A stretch of DNA of 64,000 nucleotides from Panulirus ornatus (lineage: Eukaryota > Arthropoda > Malacostraca > Decapoda > Palinuridae): positions 23,115,002-23,179,001 of the forward strand of contig NC_092226.1 of NCBI RefSeq assembly GCF_036320965.1. Reading direction: 5' to 3'. The notes under the pieces are model-generated. The model made no database searches and had not been told where the DNA came from. It saw only the letters and a program-made list of their open reading frames with translations. Positions 11,789 to 24,427 of the stretch are shown piece by piece. A program made the translations under genes and the position numbers. Within the stretch, counting starts at the first letter, position 1. Every line of letters starts with the position of its first letter.

Positions 11789-11809
11789 AAATGAGCATAC
11801 ACTCACACA

Positions 11810-11863
<54 letters not shown>

Positions 11864-11880
11864 AACACACAAATACACAC
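11545..11880. repeat. (AC)n-rich region
   Basis: Several CA runs (11548-11565, 11727-11780, 11812-11860) sit in CA-biased sequence. The open His/Thr and Cys/Val frames here are artefacts. Confidence 0.95.
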
Positions 11881-12179
11881 ATTTCTTGCTCTAAACACAG
11901 GCAGATAAACACAGGTTAACGGTACAAATTGTAGTTAAAATGACGAGCGAGACAGAGCCTGTGGGGCAGGCTGGTCGCTGGTGTGGTGGCTCCACCGGAC
12001 CACGCAGCACCAACCGCACACTCAACCACCGGGACTCTCATCCCTCTGACTCCTTATCTTAAGGCTGCAGGTCGCGTCGCTCATGTCCCCGGAATACGTC
12101 TTTACATCGCTGGATATATGAGCCAGTTACGTATTTTTGATCGCGTCTTAAATCTTTCTTATTCTGTGTCTTAGATGTG
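11881..12179. other. No gene seen
   Basis: A short mixed segment before the G-rich minisatellite. Confidence 0.4.
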
Positions 12180-12410
12180 TTTGTGTGGGTGGGTGGAGGG
12201 TGGGAGTGGTAGGGTGTAGTGGTGGGTGGGTGGAGGATGGGCGGGGGTGTGGTGTAGTGATGTGTGGGGTGGTGGGTGGGTAGGATTGTGGTATAGTGAT
12301 GTGTGGGGTGTTGGAGGGGTGGTGGGTGGAGTGTACTGTAGTGATGTGTAGGTGGGTGGGTGGAGGATGGGCGGGGTGTGGTGTATCAATGTGTGGGTGG
12401 AGGCGACCGG
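12180..12410. repeat. G-rich minisatellite
   Basis: Imperfect repeats of a unit of about 45 bp containing GGGTGGGTGGAGGATGGGCG and GTGGTGTAGTGATGTG. The plus strand carries repeated GGG runs and could form G-quadruplexes. A run of nine G follows near 12460. Confidence 0.8.
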
Positions 12411-12519
12411 GAGTAAGGTGTAGTGTTTGTGCGGTTAGGTGGGAAGAGGGATTGAGTTGGGGGGGGGGTATGGCGATGTGTTTGTGTGGGTGGGAGAGCT
12501 GGAGGGGGAGTAGGCTGTA

Positions 12520-14400
12520 GGGCTTTGCCTGGTAAGTGTGTGCAGTAACCCATTTGTACTGTGCGGGGGGAGGGAAGCTTTACACTCGTGGGGCCCCATC
12601 TCTCGAACTCTGACTACCATCACACAGCTTTTTAAACTTCTGTCGGCTGTCTAGATTCACTGTCTCTAAACTCAGTTTTCCGTTCGTCCACTGCTCTTAT
12701 GTTGTACTGAAAAAATACTTCTCTACATCTTTTCTGGCCAGTTTCCTGCATAATTTCATGATGTGTCCTCTGGTTGCTTTACGCTTACGGTACATCTTTC
12801 GAGACACTGCTCACTGTCTACTTCATGACACAGGCATAAAAACTTAGAGGTTGTGATCAGGTCACCCATGACTCATGATGGGCAAATTTAAGGACTCCAA
12901 CCTTTCCCTGTAACAGCTCTCATAATTCAGGTAACATCTCTGTTGCTTTCCTCTGGACCTTTTCTTTCATTTTTTGGTGTTTATCACAACTTTAGTGAAT
13001 TAATTTGAGAAGCACAGTCTACTTTTGGCTTAAGGCAAGGAGAAGAGTTTGCTAAGTATTTCCTTAACTATATGTTTGAATGCTCTCTCGTTGTGTTCCA
13101 GCAGACACTGGTTTTCTTAATGCCGGATTTGGGCGACGGGTTAGAGACGATGCCACATCAAAAGTTCCTCTCCAGCAGCTTATTTCCTGTTTGATAACAA
13201 TGATATTGGGGCCTTCTATCACTTTATCCCATCTTTATATTTACTTGGGTTCGATTTAATCATCCATGCATTAGACCAATTTAGAATTTGTTTAGTTCCT
13301 CTTGTCAGTTAATGTACTCCTCTTTGCTTCATATATCCTATATCTTTGGCATCACTTGCAAAGGTGTTCATCTACGAGTCCAGTCCATCTGGCTTGTCGT
13401 TCACATAGATCCAGAAGCGCAATGGTCCCAGGACAGAACCCCTTGGAATGCCACTGGAGACCTCATCCCAAAACAAGTGTCCTGTGTTGCCCTTTCACTA
13501 AGATAATAATCATCTGTCCGTCGAAGAAGTTTCCCCTTATTCCTGTTTGAAGATCCAACTTCTTCCAGCCTCCTGTGTGGCACAGTGTCAAATGTCTTTT
13601 GGCAGTCCAGATACACAAACAATCCACCGAACTTTCCCTTTTTTCTATAACGGAACTCACTTTCTCGTAGAAATCTATGAGGTTCGTTACACAAGACTTC
13701 TTTACCCTGAGACAATGTTGTCTCTGACTTGGGAAGCTTTCCTCAGGAAAAAAGAGTTACCTACTTGCTCTCTGGTGACCTTTCCAGTGCATTACAGGTC
13801 ACGCTCGTCGGGTACACGGGCCTGTAGTTCAGCGCATCATACCGGTCTCCGATCTCGTTCACAGGCATGACGGTAGCTCTCTTCAACTCCCTTGGCACTT
13901 TGTCTTTTTCCAGAGGCATCTTTAAGTGCTTTGTCAAGCGCATCTACACACATCTTCAGCACACATGGGGATTCCATAACAGAACCATAAGCCTTTTATC
14001 AGTCAAATCCTTTAGTATTCTGTTTATTTCCCATCTAGATATTTCAGTGCTTTCCATGACCTCCTCCCGCTTCCATATCACTGGTGTTGGGGCTACAGTC
14101 TTCCAGAGTGTAAAACACTTTTGACCATGTCATACAGCTCACCGCGTATCTTTACATCTTCCTCTAAAACTTTCCTCTCTGAGTTCCTTAACCTCACTAG
14201 CTGCTCTGTAACTGACAGTATACTCCTGATGGATTTGCAGACAAGATTTGGATAGTCTCTTGCCTTGTTCACAATATTCTTTTCATAGTTTCTTTGTTCC
14301 TCTTTTCTTATCCTGCTGTAGTCGTTTCTTGCTTTTTTATGCCTTTCAGATGCTTCGTGTGAGTGTGTGCGTGCGAGTGGGTGACCTAATGTCGGGGCGC
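12520..14400 (-). pseudogene. CR1-like LINE relic, longest of its kind here
   Basis: Reading down the minus strand from 14,400: a pre-RT segment with NDYSRIRKEEQRNYEKNIVN (14.1-14.4 kb), then PRELKRATV and DALNYRPVYPTSVTC (13.76-13.94 kb), VYLDCQKTFDTVPHRR (13.55-13.62 kb), PRGSVLGPL in another frame (13.39-13.45 kb), a C-terminal region (12.65-12.98 kb), and the 3' UTR string CACGAGTGTAAAGC near 12,580. The order is that of a single 5'-truncated CR1 element. The FADD active site is not recoverable near 13.3 kb and there are many stops and frameshifts. The enzyme would have been an endonuclease-reverse transcriptase. Confidence 0.8.
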
Positions 14401-15289
14401 CTGTGTGCGTGAGTGTTCTCGCGCGCATGCGTGGCCGCGTCTGTTGTCACGCTATGATAACACCTTGCGTTACTAACCACGTGTCACTGTATTTGTCATG
14501 CGATGTGTTATCAAGTAAGTCCCCGCCTCCACATGCTCCCTCTGCCCCCAAAGGGTCCCTGTAGCCTCCAAACCCTCCCTCTGTCTCCGAACCCTCCCTA
14601 ACCGCCAGCCACCGACCAGAGAGGTATATTACCGGTACTACCCACCTGGGTATCGGTAGGCACTTCAGTAGCTGTCTAGTGTTACTTCTTTGGTCCAGAT
14701 AGCTGTCTTTCCTTTCAGCCTCATCTACGTTTGGGCTGTTGGCTTTCAGTCTACAAACGTAAAATCTGCCACTCACGTAACACTTGGCATCGCCTACATC
14801 ACACGACTCATTCTCTGCCGCCTTAGATTTTCCTGCTGTAAGCGCTACGCACTTGCCACACCCTTTGGCAAAATCCCGGCGTAAGTAAACAATTCCTCTA
14901 GCCTCCACACACTTCCTCCATCCAGCCTTAACACGCTACCTCCAGTCTCCACACGCCCCCTCCAGCCTTTATACCCTTCATCGAGACTCAACACTCTCCC
15001 ACCAGCCTCAATACGGTCTCTACAGCATCTTCACACTCCCTCCAGCCTCCTCTCTTTTCCACCAGCCTCCACACACTCCCTGCGGTCTCCAGACCATTAC
15101 GTCTTCCTCCACCTTTGTACCCCTCCTCCATCTCTCGTGTCCCACCCACAACTCGTGTTAGGAACAATAATGAGAGAAAATCATCATCCTCGGAGAAGAT
15201 AGGAAGACTGGTACCCGACAGGCAACATTCTGTTCGGAATACAAGATCATGTTTCACGAATCGGATTGGATTCTTTAGTGGTAAACAAA
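14401..15289. other. Unclassified segment with a 153-residue minus-strand open frame
   Basis: A minus-strand frame at 14447-14908 encodes 153 residues with several cysteines (GCGKCVALTAGKSK; CDVGDAKC). I do not recognise it. It lies directly upstream of the CR1 relic and could be a remnant of that element's first open frame, but this is speculation. From 14,890 to 15,120 there is degenerate CCTCCAGCCTCCACAC repetition. No splice-supported gene is evident. Confidence 0.3.
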
Positions 15290-16075
15290 ACTACTGAGAC
15301 TCCAAATTACCCCTCGATGTAATATACATGGACTATGGTACAGTCTTCGACATAGTACCTTACAGATGATAAACTGATTTAAAGTAACAAGTTCATGACA
15401 TAGGAGATGGAACCTGAGCGTAGATAACGGACAAATCCCCATAAAGGCAACAACGAGCGGTGGTATTAAACTGGGAAAGCATCCGACTGGCTTCGCATAA
15501 CGGGGTACCGCAAGGCTCATTCCTAGGACCCACACTTCCTACCGTCTTCATCAATGACCTTGGGACAGAAGTCACCAGAAGAATCTCGATATCTGACGAA
15601 GACACGAAATTAGAAGACATACCCAGGTCAAAGGAAGACTGGCTGAAGATTCACAGGGATGTACACGAAGTGATGTAGTGATCATAGACACGGCAAATGG
15701 ATTTCAAAGTAAACATATGCCAAATAATGCACATTGGCGCAAATAAAGAGTAAATAATGAATACAATTTGCTTGAATAAACCATTAACACAAGTTAAAGA
15801 AAAATACCTTGGAATGATTATCACTGATGATCTCAAGTATGGACACAATGCCTAAGTGCACACAATAAACCCAACAGGATGCAAAGGTTCAAAGACAGAA
15901 ATACAAACGACAAAACAAAAGATACAGTACTCACGCCTTTGTCAGATCTCACTTGGAATATGCTGTCCAGCTGAAGTCCTCAAAGGTAGTCAAAAGTTAT
16001 GAAAAGCTAGAACGAATTCAACCAAACTAATTCCTTCACTCAAAAGTATGCCTAATGAGGAAAGGCTGGCCACTC
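15290..16075 (+). pseudogene. CR1-like RT relic
   Basis: The plus strand reads MDYGTVFDIVPY (motif A region, D retained), NGVPQGSFLGPTL with VFINDLGTEVT (motif B), then SDEDTKLED where FADDTK would be expected, and EDWLKIHRDVHEV. Further on come KYLGMIITDDLK and a degraded HLEYAVQ region. The active-site FADD is changed to SDED. Stops separate the blocks. It abuts hAT-like sequence at its right end. Confidence 0.75.
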
Positions 16076-16930
16076 ACATTTGAGATACATGGCAAACCAG
16101 GCTGTGGCAAGAAATCTTATCTGTCATTTACAACTTTTCAGGAAAAGATTTGCACGAGTCAAGAGAGAACTCTCAGTTGTTGTTGACGAGCTGAAAGCAG
16201 CCAAGTTCTACTGTGTTTCCATTGATTCAGCGTCAGGTTAATACTTCCCTCGTTGACCACTGTAGTTCGTTACGTGAAGGAAGATGGACCTGTTGAGACA
16301 TTCCTGACTTTCATTAACGGTGAAAGTCATACAGGATCAGGAGTGGCCACTGCGCTGCTGGGGTGTCTGCAAGAATCTGCAACGGTTACTCTAAACTGCC
16401 GTCGTGATCATCCATACATTACTGCATGTAACATGTCAGGCAGTTACGATGTTGTTAGTGTTCACATTCAGTCATTCTGTGTACTTGCTGCGAACACATC
16501 TTGCTTTGCTCGCTTGTTCAATTTGGTTGGAGACACTGATGCTCACTGCTGCCCTCTTCCAGTGAAGTATTTTGACACTGCTCATATTGTCTACATATTT
16601 TTTTCAGTGCATCCATTCGCCGCTGGGCTATTCTTATCGTCTCATTAGACAAAAAGATACTCGAGCGTAAACGGCTTACACGTTGATCATGCCAAGCCGA
16701 TGTAAGCAAACACTGGAAGGACTTCAGGAGCGTTCGCTCTGCTGTGGAACAATATACAAATGATCTAGAAGTATGTCAGTAGACGAGAGGCACATGGGCT
16801 AGCGGCTGAATTTCACCTGCTGGAAACAGGGATCCTTACAGACTTGTGGTATGACATCCCTCAGAGGCTCAGTGAAACCTGCCAGGCGCGTCCGAGTTCC
16901 TCACTAGATACAGCTGTTGGTTGTGACATC
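16076..16930 (+). pseudogene. hAT transposase relic, N-terminal/middle part (ZMYM1-like, DUF4371 type)
   Basis: The segment reads VDELKAAKFYCVSIDSAS, then after a frame break TTVVRYVKEDGPVETFLTF, GESHTGSGVA, NMSGSYDVV, LFNLVGDTDAHC and YIFFSVHP. These blocks are the order found in hAT-derived zinc-finger MYM-type-1-like proteins: the first acidic catalytic position, then NMSGKY and the SLNLVG region. Several stops follow. The frame is interrupted at about 16,930 by a minisatellite, and the C-terminal dimerisation region resumes at about 17,270. No terminal inverted repeats were recognised. It is inactive. Confidence 0.7.
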
Positions 16931-17205
16931 ATCCATTACCTAGTCCCCCTAGCACGGTGTTCATCAGCCAACACCCCGTCCCCCTAGCACAGTATCATCA
17001 GCCAACAACTCGTCCCCCTAACACGGTGTCATCACCCAACACCTCGTCCCCCTGGCGCGGTGTCATCAGCCAGCACCCCGTCCCCATAGAGCGGTGTCAT
17101 CATCCCGTCCTTCTAGGACGATGTCATCGTCCATCATCTCGTCCCCTAAACAAACCGTCATCACCCAACCCTAACCCCAGTCACAATGTCATCATCCACC
17201 CCCTC
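16931..17205. repeat. 33-bp-type minisatellite interrupting the hAT relic
   Basis: Imperfect units of the type CGTCCCCCTAGCACGGTGTC followed by ATCAGCCAACACC, about eight copies, diverging to the right. Confidence 0.8.
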
Positions 17206-17600
17206 AAAAAACGTGACTACAATGAACAGCGCGGAACTGACAAATCACCGTGAGCAGCTGGTACAGTTGTTATCCTGATCGTACTGAGACCAATATGGGT
17301 AATGAACTGGCTCAGTTCGCATCATTTGCTGCTGCTCAGTTAAATGGCGTCCATAAGACGACTGAAAGCCATGACTGTACTAGTAAACTGATCAAATATC
17401 GATTGCTTTCTGCAACATGGATTGAAAGAGGCCTTTGTTAGTGTGGAAACAGCTTTCAGAATCCATCAATGCCTCATGGTCTCGAACATATTGGTGAACA
17501 CAGTTTCTCAAAATTGAGGCCGTTAAAATATGAGAATCGAGCAGAAGTGAAGCAAGAGTGGCGTAATATGTTCACACTGATGGACGTACAAACTGACCTA
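17206..17600 (+). pseudogene. hAT transposase relic, C-terminal dimerisation region
   Basis: The plus strand reads GNELAQFASF, LIKYRLLSATWIE, then in a shifted frame ETAFRIHQCLMVSN, followed by HSFSKLRPLK and MFTLM. These match in order the hAT C-terminal region (YRLL, then P-N-V-x-x-ALRI, then GERSFSKL). It is most simply the continuation of the relic ending at 16,930. The GERSF core has become GEHSF. There are frameshifts, so it is inactive. Confidence 0.65.
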
Positions 17601-18059
17601 CGGAGGGAGTCACCCTCCCCTCATGCACTTCCCGTCCACCTCCTCCTCGAGCATCAGCCTTCCCTCGAGCACCAATCCACCTCTTGTCCATCTACCCCTT
17701 GTGATTCACCCTCTTATCTTGCAGGATCCACCTCTTATGGACGACCTACTCTTAGCACACGACCCCACCTCCTGTGCACGACCCATCCCTCGTATACTGT
17801 CCACCTGCCGTATACTAATCCCCCTTAGGCACCACCCAACTCTCGTGTTCCCATGCACTTGTGCACTATTCACGTGTCATGCACCTCTATATAATCAGCC
17901 AATCATAGCCACCCACACTGCCCATCACCTTGTCATGCACCACCCACACCGCCCATCACACACCCTTCACCAACTGCCTGACACCAAACTGTACAATTTG
18001 TCTGTAATCCACAAGGAAACAGGAGGAACTCCCATGATGCAGCTCTTATAAAGTCAAAC
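17601..18059. other. C-rich degenerate repeat, no gene
   Basis: Loosely repetitive CCACCC/CACCTC sequence. Long open frames here contain mostly Pro, His and Ser and look non-coding. Confidence 0.5.
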
Positions 18060-19170
18060 TATTCCTCTATTCCTAAGTCTCTTAAGGCTTGTAGCACCCT
18101 GATAACATCTTTGTTGCCTTCCTCTGGATCTTTTCTATCAATCTTACTTTATAGTACCCGACATAACACGGACATTACTTGCTCTCATGATCAGAACAGG
18201 TTATGATTAGAGTCTAAGGCCATCTCCGTTGAAAGGAATAAAGTTAGAGACCAAAATATACGACTGAATCAGGGCTCCACAGGTGATTGTAAACATGGTT
18301 CTTGAAGGTATTAATGTTATGGGAAGAGAGAAAGACGAAGGGAAGAAGAGAATTCCACAACATAGCTGTTCCGGGGAAGGAGGTATCATAGGGTCAAGTC
18401 TTTGTGTTTAATCTTTAAGTGATCAAAGTTATGACCAAAGTTATGAGCCATATTCTGCTTCTGGCCTAATCAGCATCGTGAACATTTTGGTGAGCAGTTC
18501 ATTATCTTTATACCTAAGAGTGATTCTAACATTTGTCAAGAGATAGTCCGTCTTTTTCACAGCTCTCTGAAGGTGCAGCTATTGAGACACGTTAGGTACA
18601 GTGCCGACTCCCAAGTCCCTGTCACACACAGAGTCCATCAGCTTATTTCCTACGAGATACTATTCGCACCTATAACTTCCTTCAGAGAGTCCCATCATTA
18701 CATCCACTCGGGTTGTATGCCATCATCCACGTATCACACAACTTTGGGGCTTGTCTAAGTCCTCTTACAGGTTGATACAATCCTCATAATTCTCTAAGTC
18801 CTTCGTGACCCTGGCATTATATAAACACATTCAGTCTTGCTGGTAAATCATTTACAAGAATCAAGAACAGCAATGGTCCCCAGGACCAAGCCCTGTGGCA
18901 CGCCATTGGTGACCCCAGCTCATTTCAAGAAGGCTCCTGAAGTAATTCGTTCCTTGTTCCCATCCGCTAAGTCAATTTCTTAGCAATCGAAGGAGTCTCC
19001 CACTTATCCTTGTGTAGAAATCAGGCTTCTCTACCAGGTTCCTATAGAAAAAATGTGTGAAATATTTTCCGTGACCCCAGGAATACCCAGTCCAACTATC
19101 TCAAGAAGTTTCTTACGCATGACCTCCAGTTCCTAAAAGACAGGCTTATGAATGCTGCTGACTTATTCGA
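18060..19170 (-). pseudogene. CR1-like LINE relic with an inserted module
   Basis: On the minus strand, 18,850-18,920 reads VTNGVPQGLVLGT, the motif B region. The FADD segment that should follow is degraded. Near 18,060-18,150 the string IEKIQRKATKM marks the post-RT region. Between them, 18,200-18,390 is foreign: it resembles a module at 53.4-53.53 kb. Many stops. Confidence 0.6.
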
Positions 19171-19815
19171 GAAACTAGCAGGATGTTAATCTCTACACAC
19201 CATAATGCTATAATCCTTTCAGTCAATAAACATACGATTATCCCGTTGAAAAAATGTCAACACAAGTATGTCATCTGTGCGGGGCGGGTGGAGCCCGGTT
19301 GAGGGCCACTGTGTGTGTGTGTGTATGTGTGTGTGTGTGTGTACATATAACCCGCGCTGATTGGCTAACGACTTGTTGCTATTGTGTCGCGCCGGTCAAA
19401 TGATCGTCACTACCATCTACCATTGCCGGAGATTATCCTCAATTAAATGATAACAGTGAGGGAACTGGTGCATTATGCTGGGAGCTGCTGAAAGCCGCCG
19501 CCGCCGCCGGTGCCGGACCTGGTGGGTGGAGACGATTCCACAGCTGACCCTACACGGGCATTATGAAGGGGGAACAGCTGACCACCGGTTGTGACGCTAT
19601 GGGTCTTGGTGTGCGGAAGTAAACTTCATTGTTTGGAATTGTGGTCTTGTATACCAAAGAGAGAGACACACGCACTCCTGCTAACACACTCTTCCTCTCT
19701 CTCTCACGCACCCTAACAAAACACACGTATGCATAAACATACAGACTTGCAGAAACACACATCAATAGGCATACCCTACGTAGAACTCTACATATAAACA
19801 CCTACACACACACAC
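19171..19815. other. GC-rich patch, no gene recognised
   Basis: Around 19,265-19,540 there is CpG-rich sequence with an ATTGG box near 19,358, a GCCGCC run near 19,495-19,517 and a short (TG)n. It could be promoter-like, but no exon is evident. Confidence 0.3.

Positions 19816-19818
<3 letters not shown>

Positions 19819-19893
<75 letters not shown>
19819..19893. repeat. (TA)n microsatellite
   Basis: About 37 TA units. Confidence 0.97.
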
Positions 19894-19895
<2 letters not shown>

Positions 19896-20269
19896 AAGTA
19901 GAGAAAACTACAAATATACATGTATACAAATGAGGACAATGAAAAGAAAAGATTTGAAACCAGACTCAGAGAGGAGATATGATCATGGAAACTACACAGA
20001 ACTAAGCAATATGTTTGGAAACATAATTTGGGATATGGAGTTCAATGAACATGATCACCATAGATCGTTATTGTATAAGGTTCTGTGAAATTTACAACAG
20101 GGTAGGGACCTGCATACCTTCATCATATAGAGGAAAGGTTAGGAGAAAAATGTTGAGTAAACGATGTCAACAAATGGATGGAATTTCGTGATGAACTGTG
20201 GTGAAGATAGGGCCAACACTAAAGCCAGTCAGCATTTGAAAAGCATGAAAGAACGAGAAATGAGTAACA

Positions 20270-22080
20270 CAGGATAAGAGAGGGGAACAGAGAAACTTTG
20301 GAAAGAATATTTTGGAAAAGACAGGAGATATTGCCTTGTCCATAATATTCTTTTCCATATATTCCTCAGTAGTAAGCTGGCAGTTAAAGGGCAACTAATC
20401 AGATTGAGAAATTTCAATGGAGGTGCTATAAAGGATGATGTAAACATATGCAATGAGATGAACGACAGTTTCAAAAGTGTTTCCACAGCGGAGGACACTA
20501 TAGCCTGAACATCAAGTAGATGGAATGGAGGGGAGGTCTTGGAAGGCATGGCAATGTATATAGAAAACATTAAGAGACTACTAGAAGGTCTTGACTCTTG
20601 TAGAGCTCATGGTTTTGTCGAAGTTTATACATGCTTGAGAAGTGTGCAGATACTCTTGACACACCACCTGCAATGTTGTTCAAGTTGTCGTTGGAGGTAG
20701 GTAAAAAACCAAGGCAACAGGATAGGACAAATGTCACGGCTCTTTAGGGCAAATGTTAATCCTCTTTAGGGCAAATGTCATACCTCTTTTTAAGAAAGAT
20801 GAGAGGAAAGTTACGTTGAGCTACATACCAGTTTCTTTGTTGAGTGTGGCCTGTAAGATAATGAAAGAGATCATATGAAAGAGAAAAGAGGTTTTGAGCA
20901 ACAAACCTCTTAACTCCAGTAAAAGGGTGAGCTCTATTTTACACAGAAGATAAGGATGAGTGGATGACGTGCTTCTGGACTGCCAGAGAGCATTTGACGT
21001 TGTACCACTTAAGAGGTTGGGAAAAAAGGTGAACACTCCTTCGATGCATAGAAAATATACCTTAGTGAAGGGAACAAAGAACACGTGTCAGAGAAGCCTT
21101 CTCGGTATTAGTTGGAATCACCAGTGGCGTGCCACAAGGTTCGGCCTTGGAACCACCGCTCTTCTTTAAACTCTGTGAATGATACGTCAGAGGAATTGTA
21201 CTTGAATATGGTTGAGAATGATGTCAAGGTCATGAGGGAAGTAAAGAGCGAGGAGGACTGCTTCAACTTAAGAGAGGACCTAGACAAACTTTGAAGTTGA
21301 TCTGAAACATGGTTGATTAGATTTAACCTAAGTAAATGCAAAACAAAATAATGACGATGAGACGCAGTGAAGAAAGGCATAGATTCCACTATCCAGCAGA
21401 AAATAACATTGTACCTAACCACAGACTTTCGAAAATTCGTAAATGAGACAAACTGTCTGTTGGCATATAGAAATGCATTCATGGGGGTGGATAAAGAAAT
21501 ACTCGGCAAATTGTTCAAGGCTCTGTATTTGACCAAAGCAAGTATATGTTTTTCAGATTTGGTCAGTACACTTAAAGAAGCACAAAAGACTGACTGAAAA
21601 GATGCAGAGGAGAGGAACAGGAAGGGAATTACGAGAGCTAAGTTTCGGTTAGAGGTTAAAGGCCATGAATTTATCCACCTTGGAAGAAAGAAGTGTAAAG
21701 GGTGACCTGATCGCAACTTTTAAGTTTTTAAGCCAGTTTGATGACGTTAACAATGAACAGTTCTTCGAAAGATGCAAAGACAGAACAAGCAGAGGCCTTA
21801 ACATGAACCTAGGCAAGGAACGTGTTAAACGCGATGTTAAGATATTCTTATAAACATATGGTTGAAAGATGGGAGCCTCATGGTTGCAGAACTCTCCTCA
21901 AAGTTAACACCAGTGATGACAGACTTCGGTACCACAACCACATAAGGTCCACCCGAGCTCGGGCTGACCGCTACCACTGTGAACATCATCAATGACGTGA
22001 TGTTAGGTAAAGGCATCCTCACCAACCTCTCCCTGCCTTGTCCCTGTATGTGTGTGAGGAGGATAACTTCCTTTCCATAG
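20270..22080 (+). pseudogene. CR1-like LINE relic
   Basis: In order on the plus strand: a pre-RT stretch ICNEMNDSFKSVFTAED (20.44-20.5 kb), a thumb-side piece ENIKRLLEGLD, then VDDVLLDCQRAFDVVPLKRL (motif A, 20.96-21.02 kb), a damaged GVPQGS region near 21.12 kb, MMSRS where FADDAK would stand, and C-terminal blocks ATFKFLSQFDDVNNEQFFER and RGLNMNLG (21.66-21.84 kb). Stops and frame changes separate the blocks. It is 5'-truncated or eroded with no intact frame over 90 codons. Confidence 0.75.
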
Positions 22081-22146
22081 CACCTCTCTTACTGTATAGG
22101 TATTTATGTGTACCTTTCTTTGCCTTCACTTATCGGAAAGAGCGTT

Positions 22147-22283
22147 GATAATAATAATAATAATAATAATAATGATAATAATAATGATAATAATAATAAC
22201 AACAATAATAATAATAATAACATTAATAATAATAATAAGATAATAGAATCATTTCATTATCATCATTATTATCATTACTATTA

Positions 22284-22323
<40 letters not shown>

Positions 22324-22338
22324 CATTATTATTATTGA
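22147..22338. repeat. (AAT)n turning into (ATT)n microsatellite
   Basis: AAT/GAT-type units run to about 22,250 and switch to ATC/ATT units on the same strand, giving an inverted A/T trinucleotide arrangement. A (CA)n run follows at 22,494-22,535. Confidence 0.95.
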
Positions 22339-22489
22339 TATCATTATTTCTGCAATCACAAACACAGAGAATATAGCAAGGGCGGACAAACAAAAACATA
22401 CAGGCATGAAAGATAATAAACAGACACACATAAACATGCACGGCAAAAAACTCACATAAAACAAATAGATACACAAGGAGAGGATATAA

Positions 22490-22538
<49 letters not shown>

Positions 22539-22732
22539 GAAAGGACATGAAGATTTGTGTGTGACTCGAGCGGCCGAGTATAAAGTAATTATGAAAATTA
22601 CTAGTTAGTGAACAGATTGGTAAATTGTTGGGTGTCAGTTACGGGACAAAAGAGGGCCAGAGTGCCAAGGGTGGGGCAGGGGGTGGGTGGGGGTGTCAGC
22701 CAGCCCGCCCGCCCACACTGTGCCACTCACGA

Positions 22733-23065
22733 GGGTCAGCCATGACACGACGGTCAGCCATGACACGACGGTCAGCCATGACACGAGGATCAGTCATGAC
22801 ACGAGGGTCAGTCATGACACGAGGGTCAGACATGACACGAGGATCAGTCATGACACGAGGGTCAGCCATGACACGAGGGTCAGTCATGACACGAGGGTCA
22901 GACATGACACGAGGATCAGTCATGACACGAGGATCAGACATGACACGAGGATCAGCCATGACACGAGGGTCAGCCATGACACGAGGATCAGACATGACAC
23001 GAGGGTCAGACATGACACGAGGGTCAGCCATGACACGAGGGTCATGGCTGACACGAGGGTCAGAT
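22733..23065. repeat. 18-bp minisatellite
   Basis: About 18 units of the type GTCAGCCATGACACGAGG. Variants occur at the base after GTCAG (C, T or A) and at GGG/GGA. Open frames (MTRGSA-type hexapeptides) follow from a unit length divisible by three. Confidence 0.97.
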
Positions 23066-23106
23066 GTGGGCATGGCACCTGACGAATCAGCAGCAGCAGT
23101 TGTTTA

Positions 23107-23185
23107 AGACTTGATCCGTCGTGCTCAAGTACTGTACCTCTGTGCTCAAGAATTGTACTTTCATTGAAGATAATTTTACCGTCGT
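23107..23185. repeat. Half copy of the foldback family
   Basis: GATCCGTCGTGCTCAAG and CTCTGTGCTCAAGAATTG resemble the right arm of the family at 26.15 kb. The left arm is missing. Confidence 0.4.
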
Positions 23186-23194
23186 GCCTCTTGC

Positions 23195-23690
23195 ATTACC
23201 GAGGCTATACAGGTTATACCACAGCCGCCTGCACCACCAGGTTTATACTGGCTATACCACAGCCTCTTGCATTACCGAGGCTATACAGGTTATACCACAG
23301 CCGCCTGCACCACCAGGTTTATACTGGCTATACCACAGCCTCTTGCATTACCGAGGCTATACAGGTTATACCACAGCCGCCTGCACCACCAGGTTTATAC
23401 TGGCTATACCACAGCCTCTTGCATTACCAAGGCTATACAGGCTATACCACAGCCGCCTGCACCACCAGGTTTATACTGGCTATACCACAGCCTCTTGCAT
23501 TACCAAGGCTATACAGGCTATACCACAGCCTCTTGTATCACTAGGGCCATACATGCTATACCACAGCCTCTTACATCACTAGGGCTATACAGACTATAGC
23601 ACAGCCTCTTACATCACTAGGGCCATACAGGCTATACCACAGCCCCTTGCACCACCAGGGCTATACAGGCTATACCGTAGTCTCCTATGA
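23195..23690. repeat. 38/76-bp minisatellite
   Basis: A 38-bp unit containing TATACCACAGCCGCCTGCAC alternates with a sister type containing CCTCTTGCATTACCGAGG, making a 76-bp higher-order unit. About 13 monomers. Confidence 0.95.
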
Positions 23691-24420
23691 GACCAACTAC
23701 GTACGGGTTATACCATAGTTGGTGAAGGTAACGTGCAAGCACCAACACCAGAGTACAGCTGGTGAATGTAACACCAAAGGAGAGCCGAAGATGGGACAAA
23801 GAGGTTCTGTACGTTGACAGGACTCTCGTACGCCTCTTATACGTCAGCCTGTCCACGATGGACACAGTATGGGAACTGAGAATGAATTCTGGAGAATATA
23901 AACAGACTGACCACCGCGTTACCTCCATTCTCCCTCTGACAGTAAAGCTGCAAAAATTCTCTCCCTCCTTTTCGCCTTTTCCTCTTCCTACGTATAATCC
24001 TACTCCTTTTAAGAAAATCCAATGCTCAATCACATCACTGCCGTAATTACGTTGGGAAGTTGTAAGTACAGACAGACTGGGTAGGGAGGTAGATGAGTGA
24101 ACGTAAGTGTGATCAGGAGCTGACTGTGCAGGTCTAGAGAGCTGCCACTGTTCCCTCTATCTCTGTCTTATGTTCTTGTAGATGATGGTTGAATGGGCAG
24201 ATTAGAGAACTGCTAAGTTAGGGTAAACTGGTCAGATGACGCGTCCGAACAACTGGTCATGCTTCAGCGTTTTCTAAGGACATAGAACGTACGGGAAGAA
24301 AATAGTAAGTTAATCTTGTACAGAAACTGAGAGACGTTACACTCATTAAGAAGCAGACCAGAGTGACTGTTGGCGGCGGTGTTAAAATCACGCCCTCAGG
24401 CAAGACGGTGCGATTCTCGA
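23691..24420. other. No gene seen
   Basis: Mixed sequence. A 133-residue minus-strand and a 94-residue plus-strand frame overlap each other and neither is recognisable. Confidence 0.4.
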
Positions 24421-24427
24421 GCAAGGC

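Noticed and set aside
22733..23690. CRISPR-like regular repeats
   Set aside because: The 18-bp and 38-bp units are contiguous tandem copies with no unique spacers, and the context is eukaryotic.
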